Source: Planctomycetota bacterium (GTDB lineage Bacteria; Planctomycetota; MHYJ01; JACPRB01). Taken from it: 15,973 bases of DNA. Positions 14,015-15,973 of the stretch are shown piece after piece. A program made the translations under genes and the position numbers. Position 1 is the stretch's first letter; every line of letters starts with the position of its first letter. The stretch is from NCBI GenBank assembly GCA_023261405.1, contig JAHFOZ010000033.1, forward strand, positions 1 through 15,973. Reading direction: 5' to 3'. The notes below the pieces were generated by a model that searched no databases, was not told the origin of the DNA, and saw only the letters and a list, made by a program, of their open reading frames with translations.

Positions 14015-14050
14015 TCAATGGCTCAATGGCGCAATCGTCAATGGATCAAT
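14015..14050. repeat. Short degenerate tandem repeat, unit TCAATGGC
   Basis: Five units of 7-8 bases run in a row: TCAATGGC, TCAATGGC, GCAATCG, TCAATGGA, TCAATCCC. They lie in the 170-base spacer between the divergent binding-protein and dehydrogenase genes, next to a C6/G6 palindrome at about 13986-14000. Function unknown. Confidence 0.55.
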
Positions 14051-14110
14051 CCCTGTATCAGCTTGCACGCCGCGCGTCAATGAAGAGTTCCGTCGGTCGG
14101 GAACGGGAGT

Positions 14111-14116
14111 TATAGT
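14111..14116 (+). promoter_or_regulatory. Candidate -10 box (TATAGT) for the dehydrogenase gene
   Basis: TATAGT ends 7 bases before ATG 14124, which would give a leaderless message. The only GGGAG is about 14 bases from the start, too far for a normal ribosome site. No good -35 is seen. Confidence 0.25.
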
Positions 14117-14123
14117 GGGCGCG

Positions 14124-15973
14124 ATGCCCGGGTCGACTCCCTCTTCGTTCGACGCCTCCGCCCTGGTCGACTTCCTCGCCCTCGAGTGCCCCTTCCTTCT
14201 CCCGGCGGGGCAGGAAATCGCGCGGAAGCCGGGCTCCTCCGCCGAGGCGCTGGCGATCCTCGAGGGCGCGGTCCGGGCGGCCTGCCGCGCGCCGGACCGG
14301 CCCCTGCACCCTTCCGCCACCGTGGGCGAGGCGGCGGGATGGACGCGCGAGGCCCTGCTCGCGCTCCTCGAGGGTTTCTTCCGGCGGCAGGCGATCCAGG
14401 CCTCGCTCACGGCGGCGGAGCGGCTGGAGATGTACCGGACGATGGTCCTCACGCGCGCCCTGGACGACCTGCTCAAGCGGCTTTTCCAGGAGCGCACGAT
14501 CGCGTGGGAAGGGCATCCTTCGCCGCAGAAGGGATTCCGTGCGAGGGGGCAGGAAGCGGCCGTGGGTCTCGCGCTCCGGCTCCGCCGGGGGAAGGAGACG
14601 GGGGATATCGCGTGCCCCCTCATCCGCGGGCTCCCGGTGCTTCTCATGTACACCGACGATCCCGCGTCCGTCGTGCTTGTCCAGACGGGCAAGAAGGGCA
14701 CGCCGATGGACGGCCGCGACCTGCACACGGGGGACCTTTCGAAAGGCGTGCTCCCCCCGGCCGCGCCGCTGGCGATCGGGACGCAGACGCTGGTCGGGAT
14801 GGCCTGGGCCGCGAAGCTCCGGAAGGAGGACCGCGCTTTCCTCTCGATCATGGGGGAGGGCGGCACCTCGCTCGGCGAGTGGCACGAGTCGGTGAACCTC
14901 GCGGCGGCGCACCGGCTGGGCGTGATCTTTGTCGTGGAGAACAACCACTGGGCGCTCGGAACCCACTGGCGGGAGCAGACGGCGGCGCCGAGGTTCGCGC
15001 TCAAGGCGGCCGGCTACGGCATCCCGGGCGTCACGGTGTTCGGCAACGACCCGGATGCGGTGGCCGCGGCCTCGGCGTGGGCGGCGGAGCGGGCGCGCGC
15101 GGGGAAGGGCCCGGCGCTCCTCGAGCTCGTGACCTACCGTCGCGCGGGGCATGCGCACCACGACGACGACCGCTTTCACGGCACGCCGGGGATGAAGGGC
15201 TACGAGATCGAGGCGGAGGCGGCGCGCTGGGAGAAGGCGGACCCGATCGCGCTCTACGGGGAGCGTCTCCGGAAGGAGGGCTTGCTCGACGACGCGAAGG
15301 TCGCGGAGATCGCCGGCACGGCGGCGAGACGGGTGGAGGAGGCGGGGCGCGCGGCCGAGACGGCGCCGTGGCCGGGGCCGGAAGACACGGCCGACCGGGT
15401 CTTCGCGGCGCGAGTCGATCCCGCGCCGGCGGCGGAGCCGTCGATTCGCCGCCCGATGTCCTACGACGAGGCGGTGCGTCAGGCGCTGGTGGAGGAGATG
15501 GAGCGTGACCCGCGAGTCTTTGTCATGGGCGAGGACGTGGGGGGGCGCTACGGCGGGGCCTTCGGGGTGACGCGGGGGCTGGCGAAGCAGTTCGGCGGGG
15601 AGCGCTGCCTGAACGCGCCGCTGGCGGAGGGCGCGATCGTCGGCGCCGCGGTGGGCGCGGCGCTCGCGGGCCTGCGCCCGGTGGTGGAGATGCAGTTCGC
15701 CGACTTCCTGGCCTGCGGCTTCAACGCGCTGGTCAACAATGCCGCGAAGGTCCACTGGCGCTACGGCCGCGCGGTCCCGATGGTGGTCCGGCTTCCCTAC
15801 GGCGGCGCCACCGGCACGGGGGCGAAGCTCCTCGGCGGCGGGCCCTTTCACTCCCAATGTCCCGAGGCCTGGTTCCTGCGCGTCCCCGGCTGGAAGATCG
15901 TGGCCCCCTCGACGCCTTCCGACGCGAAGGGTCTCCTCACGGCGGCGATGCGCGACAACAACCCGGTGATCTT
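14124..15973 (+). CDS. Fused alpha+beta E1 subunit of a 2-oxoacid dehydrogenase, 3' truncated
   Basis: The frame is open to the right edge (616 residues seen). Such E1 enzymes use thiamine diphosphate to decarboxylate pyruvate or branched-chain 2-oxoacids and pass the acyl group to E2. After an N-terminal extension of about 95 residues comes an alpha-type domain: KGFRARGQEA (136-145), the cofactor motif GEGGTSLGEWHES...NN (244-274) and the loop YRRAGHAHHDDD (338-349). From about residue 445 a beta-type domain follows: GEDVGGRYGGAFGVTRGL (469-486), APLAEGAIVG (498-507), EMQFADF (522-528), HSQCPEAWF (576-584) and KIVAPSTPSDAKGLL (591-605). Fusion in this order is known in several phyla. The first metal-binding Asp of the usual GDG motif is Glu here. 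A branched-chain or pyruvate substrate cannot be decided. The beta C-terminal domain lies outside the window. Confidence 0.9.
   Translation, partial: MPGSTPSSFDASALVDFLALECPFLLPAGQEIARKPGSSAEALAILEGAVRAACRAPDRPLHPSATVGEAAGWTREALLALLEGFFRRQAIQASLTAAERLEMYRTMVLTRALDDLLKRLFQERTIAWEGHPSPQKGFRARGQEAAVGLALRLRRGKETGDIACPLIRGLPVLLMYTDDPASVVLVQTGKKGTPMDGRDLHTGDLSKGVLPPAAPLAIGTQTLVGMAWAAKLRKEDRAFLSIMGEGGTSLGEWHESVNLAAAHRLGVIFVVENNHWALGTHWREQTAAPRFALKAAGYGIPGVTVFGNDPDAVAAASAWAAERARAGKGPALLELVTYRRAGHAHHDDDRFHGTPGMKGYEIEAEAARWEKADPIALYGERLRKEGLLDDAKVAEIAGTAARRVEEAGRAAETAPWPGPEDTADRVFAARVDPAPAAEPSIRRPMSYDEAVRQALVEEMERDPRVFVMGEDVGGRYGGAFGVTRGLAKQFGGERCLNAPLAEGAIVGAAVGAALAGLRPVVEMQFADFLACGFNALVNNAAKVHWRYGRAVPMVVRLPYGGATGTGAKLLGGGPFHSQCPEAWFLRVPGWKIVAPSTPSDAKGLLTAAMRDNNPVI

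Noticed and set aside
12031..14115. 694-codon open frame on the plus strand over the binding-protein gene
   Set aside because: It runs antisense to a gene with an unmistakable binding-protein sequence and signal peptide and has low-complexity composition; treated as a GC shadow.
14058..15857. 599-codon open frame on the minus strand opposite the E1 gene
   Set aside because: The Arg-rich product has no recognisable domain, and the plus strand carries complete E1 alpha and beta motifs.
1..15973. CRISPR array, tRNA, rRNA, integrase or transposase
   Set aside because: No regularly spaced direct repeats of suitable length, no cloverleaf or rRNA sequence, and no mobile-element protein motif was seen in any frame.

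Overview
This is a GC-rich stretch of bacterial chromosome with 13 protein-coding genes, two of them cut by the window edges. No rRNA, tRNA, CRISPR array, transposase or phage gene was seen. The host cannot be named firmly. High GC, a soluble (non-lipobox) solute-binding protein that suggests a diderm envelope, a HEAT/DUF4388 protein, zinc-ribbon proteins and dispersed CACCAAGG-type repeats would fit an uncultured Planctomycetota-like or similar environmental lineage, but this is inference and weak. There is no gap over 300 bases without a gene; the longest is the 220 bases at 12207-12426.

Layout. (1) 3-2021, plus strand: the C-terminal end of an M3-family oligoendopeptidase, overlapped by a LOG-family nucleotide hydrolase, then a protein with three zinc ribbons that starts at TTG. 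(2) 2174-3970, minus strand: a two-gene unit of a PurD-like ATP-grasp protein and a zinc-ribbon membrane protein. (3) 4012-4965, plus strand: an alanine dehydrogenase/ornithine cyclodeaminase family enzyme, divergent from region 2 with only 41 bases between the starts. (4) 5053-10265: two paralogous coiled-coil genes (5053-5955 and 9432-10265, minus) flank a long HEAT-repeat/DUF4388 protein (minus) and a small HD-domain ppGpp-hydrolase-like gene (plus). (5) 10364-13953, minus strand: an oligopeptide ABC importer made of a binding protein and two permeases; a repeat-bearing 220-base spacer separates the binding protein from the permeases, and no ATPase gene is in view. (6) 14124 to the right edge, plus strand: a fused alpha+beta E1 subunit of a 2-oxoacid dehydrogenase, open at the edge.

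The peptidase, peptide importer, alanine dehydrogenase and 2-oxoacid dehydrogenase together are consistent with peptide and amino-acid breakdown, though they are not one operon. The most novel part is region 4. The two coiled-coil proteins are homologous over most of their length and share a conserved C-terminal segment that I do not recognise as a named family. They bracket a scaffold-type protein whose N-terminal domain, HEAT repeats and DUF4388 end look built for protein-protein contacts, next to a putative alarmone hydrolase. Smaller signals include a 14-bp hairpin that contains the HEAT gene's stop codon in an AT-rich island, a 20-bp-spaced direct repeat in the HEAT/HD divergent promoter region, and several genes with a -10-like hexamer about 7 bases before the start and no Shine-Dalgarno.
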